From Hybos culiciformis (Eukaryota > Arthropoda > Insecta > Diptera > Hybotidae), in assembly GCA_964007475.1 (NCBI GenBank), contig OZ023275.1:13991829-14055828 (forward strand): 64,000 bases of DNA. The letters are read 5' to 3'. Position 1 is the stretch's first letter. Each line of letters opens with the position of its first letter. A program made the translations under genes and the position numbers. Below the pieces are notes generated by a model. It worked only from the letters and a program-made list of their open reading frames with translations. It had not been told where the DNA came from and made no database searches. This document shows positions 61,068 through 64,000 of the stretch, piece by piece.

Positions 61068-62904
61068 CATAAAGGAAGTATAAATAGAGGAACTAGTCCC
61101 ATACAAAAAATTCGAATAAAAAAAGTTGAACAAAATTAGATCAGACCCCCAAGCTTTTATTTTTTTTAGAATATAACGCTATAACGAGAGAGCTTTATAG
61201 CTTTTAAAATATTTTTTTTATAAAGCTTTTAAAAATAAACAAAATATTTCTTTTATTATAATTGTATTTTAATGTTTACTAGTATTTGTTCTCTATAAAA
61301 AAAAAAATTGGGTTAGATAAATGTAAATAAAAAAATTATTTTTGAAAGCATTAATAAATTCATTTTATTACATGTTTAATTTACATATCGTCGGTCTCGT
61401 GCATAAATCACGAAACTGTAATTTTGGCCGTTTTGACCTAATATTGTAGAAAAATCATAAAAAACTAAAATTTTAATATGTTCAAAGTTAGAAGTTGAAA
61501 GCTGTCATAAATTATATATACGCAATGACTATTTCTATTTTCCCGAAAATATCAAAACGTACTAAAAAAAAGAAATTTAAATCCAATTTTCTCAAAACTA
61601 TGTTTTTGCAGTTCCGTGATTTTTGCATGAGACCGACGATGTTCACATTATTTTATATCATTGGAATAATGTTTTTTTTGTTTTTTATTTTGGTTTCAAA
61701 GTATACTTTAACTTTGTAATAATATCCCTTTTAAAAATTTTGAGCCTTTTATTATTAAAAGTGTTAATAACAACTCCAAACATTTAAATCTATGTTCATA
61801 ACATTCGTCTGTTTCGGTGAACCAGAAATCATATTTTTTTGATAATTTTATTGCGTACAAACAGCATTGCATACAGTTTGTTAAAATTCTTTTTTTTATA
61901 AAAATGTTGAGCAAAATAGTTATCAAACATTTTTATACGAAATCTGGTAATTTCAAACAGATCAAATAAAATATTTCCAAATCATTGTCATAATTTTTGT
62001 GATATAAAAATTGTTCTGATTTCAATTCAAGGACATCATTAGTTTTTTTTTATTTTTATTTTTTTTTTATGATTGGGGTCGATAGAAGATAACTTGTTTA
62101 GCCGACTACTTTTTATGGAGCTCTAACTTCATGAATTACTAAATTATTTAAGTGAAGGTCGCGCATTCAAAAAAGTGCGTTTACCTACTTATTAATAAAT
62201 AAAATAAATGAATAAATATTTACTTTATTTTATTCAAATTATTTATACTTATTTTAATTCCGTATCCAAATTGATAAATTTCCAATAATAATAAAATATT
62301 CCGATATAATTTTTTTAATGTCCTTATATTTCAAAATTTAAATAGTTAAAACAAAGTTCATGCAAAATATTTTAATATATACATTTATTTTAAAGAATGA
62401 ATTAATTAAACGTAAATTCACGATAAAAATAAAACACTATCGTTTAAGAATATTTTATCCAAAGGAGATAAAATATTATGACATATTATCTCTTTATTAA
62501 TGTAAAAATTAAATTGCAATATATATATTTATTGATTTGAAATAACTTATGATAAGGATTTTATAAATTTCAATAAAGACGAAGATGCTAGTTTTAAAAA
62601 AAAAAATCATAGATGTTATAAATTGATATTAGCACACCATAACAATACATAATTTAGACACATATTTTTTCATTTATTCATCTGTTATGATTTTTCGCAC
62701 AACTACATTCGAATTTTTAGAACTTTGTTGTAATAAAACTAAACATCCTCAAAATAGAAAAAAAATTAATGAGTATTAGAGAAAATAGAAAAGCTTTTTT
62801 GCTTATACATATGTTTTGGGGGTCTGAAAAAATAGGAAAAAAAATAAAAACGTTATTTTAAAAAGTTGTTTGACATAGTTACTCTATATTATACTTCCTT
62901 TATG
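61068..62904. mobile_element. 1.84-kb terminal-inverted-repeat element, copy 2 (upstream of the first visible NFAT exon)
   Basis: Same orientation and structure as the copy at 10114-11954, 1837 bases long, flanked by the 7-bp direct repeat TCCATAG (61061-61067 and 62905-62911). The first 90 bases differ from copy 1 at about two positions; internal regions differ more, with small indels. It sits about 640 bases upstream of the first visible NFAT exon, so if the gene continues beyond the window it is an intronic insertion. It has the same internal inverted repeat (61387-61418 with 61609-61640, 29 of 32 bases paired). No intact transposase is visible. Confidence 0.92.
61708..61926 (-). pseudogene. 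Counterpart of the shared frame in element copy 2
   Basis: A 72-residue open stretch aligned with the frame at 10752-11045. It keeps LSKKYDFWFTETDECYEH, then diverges with small indels and a different C-terminal reading. Identity unknown. Confidence 0.28.
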
Positions 62905-62911
62905 TCCATAG

Positions 62912-64000
62912 GTAGATAGTTATTTTGAGTTTTAAAACACTTAACAAAATATAATATATGAACTAAAATTTCATGCAAAAAATAATAATTAAAAAAGATA
63001 CGAATGAAGTTTAATGAAAATAATGTTTTTATTATTTATCAAAAAAGAAAAAAACTGGTGTTTATAAATGTTGCAAACTTCGATCAGATTCCTGCTGAGG
63101 GAACATTCCTGCTGTTAAATATCGGTCGACCCAAAATTATTCTTATTTCAGAAATCGTCTAAGCTAAATTTATAAAGAGTACTAAGCGAAAAATTTGACA
63201 ATTGCATTTTTATAAAAATTACTTAAAAATCCCTTTTTTTGAAGCAGAATTTTAGGATTTTTAATGCACACTGTAACACAAAATTACTAAATGCTATTTT
63301 CGGGTTTTGAAATCATCAAATCTTATGTTACTCATATTTCGTTTAACCATTCAATTTTCGTTTAAATTTAAATAAACTTTGTTCTTCGCGTTTAATATTT
63401 GTTAAATCGGAAGAAAACCGATTCTTAAATTGATGAATTTTTTATATACTGAAATTAAGAAGCGAAACTAAAGATTCAGAAAAAATTTTTCATCTAGATA
63501 ATTTCTACTTTTTCTGTAGAATCAACTATTCAGAAAATCAATTCTTTTAATCAAATCATGTATCATCAATTATCAATTATAATTTATTTTTGAAGAATCT
63601 ACAGAAAAATCTATAAATAATATAGATACATAAATATACTTGAAATAAACGACGTGCTTTGAGATTTTATTGAATAGAATTTGCATGAAATGTTAACTTT
63701 GGTTTGGAATTTTATTTAGCAATTTTTAATCAATTAACAAAAATTAATTAGAGAGTTATTGAAATAACCAAATAAATACACTTTGTCCAAAAAAGCAATA
63801 TCTAATATATAATGTAATTGATTTCTGATTCTCTGTCTGTCTGTCTGTTTTATATACTGCTTTCAAACACAAGAGAACTTCGTCAAATTTTAAATAGAGA
63901 AGCATTTTGGTAAAATGCAAGTCAAGTTCGAATTTCAGCCAAATTGGATAATTATTACTAAAGTTACGAGTAACTCCTGTCGGAAACCGTACGGTTTGTG
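62912..64000. other. Probable NFAT intron continuing past the window
   Basis: No exon was recognised. Contents are a direct repeat ATTCCTGCTG (63088-63097 and 63105-63114) in a slightly G+C-richer patch, a (CTGT)4 run at 63833-63848, a small hairpin GCATTTT/AAAATGC at 63902-63918, and a 14-bp palindrome AAACCGTACGGTTT near the window end. The last 170 bases are less A/T-rich and may be the start of another repeat. Confidence 0.5.
63833..63848. repeat. CTGT tetranucleotide run
   Basis: Four exact CTGT units, immediately followed by a less A/T-rich segment reaching the window end. Confidence 0.85.

Noticed and set aside
1..64000. CRISPR arrays, bacterial operons, ribosome binding sites, rRNA genes
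   Set aside because: Spliced animal genes and the absence of any regularly spaced exact repeats or rRNA-like sequence rule these out here.

Overview
The window is very A+T-rich (roughly three quarters or more A/T by eye) eukaryotic DNA. It carries spliced genes with GT-AG introns, long homopolymer runs and transposon debris. The two recognisable genes point to an animal: a U-snRNP Sm core protein G and an NFAT5/TonEBP-type Rel-homology transcription factor. A single NFAT5-like gene, short introns inside the domain-coding part, Gln/Asn-rich low-complexity tails and extreme A+T suggest an insect (perhaps a hemipteran). That placement is inference.

Layout. Positions 1 to about 46,500 are a gene desert in which I find no convincing exon. 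It holds a 1.84-kb terminal-inverted-repeat element (copy 1, 10114-11954, 7-bp target duplication), a 1.2-kb nested foldback element (18983-20201), small tandem repeats, isolated hairpins and one unexplained open reading frame near 7.0-7.4 kb. A possible orphan exon lies on the minus strand at 46522-46797. At 47557-47938 a 382-bp non-autonomous hAT-type element with an 8-bp target duplication sits just upstream of the SmG gene (48080-49201, plus strand, three coding exons). SmG and the NFAT gene are convergent, separated by about 4.2 kb containing a tRNA-derived SINE-like sequence. The NFAT gene runs on the minus strand from 60427 to 53442 as eight contiguous, phase-consistent exons. They encode the Rel-homology DNA-binding domain, the IPT/TIG domain and a long low-complexity activation tail, about 1001 residues. 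Its 5' exons are not recognised and probably lie beyond 64,000. Copy 2 of the 1.84-kb element (61068-62904, different 7-bp target duplication) lies just upstream of the first visible NFAT exon, presumably in an intron.

The two genes have separate roles: constitutive pre-mRNA splicing (SmG) and stress- or osmo-responsive transcription (NFAT5-like). The most unusual sequence is the foldback element. Two arms carry about 30 copies of a motif around the palindrome TTGTACAA. They enclose a roughly 90-bp long-armed hairpin with a G-quadruplex-like apex and a 51-bp-period array of smaller palindromes. No searches could be run; coordinates come from reading the sequence, and identities beyond the two genes are tentative.
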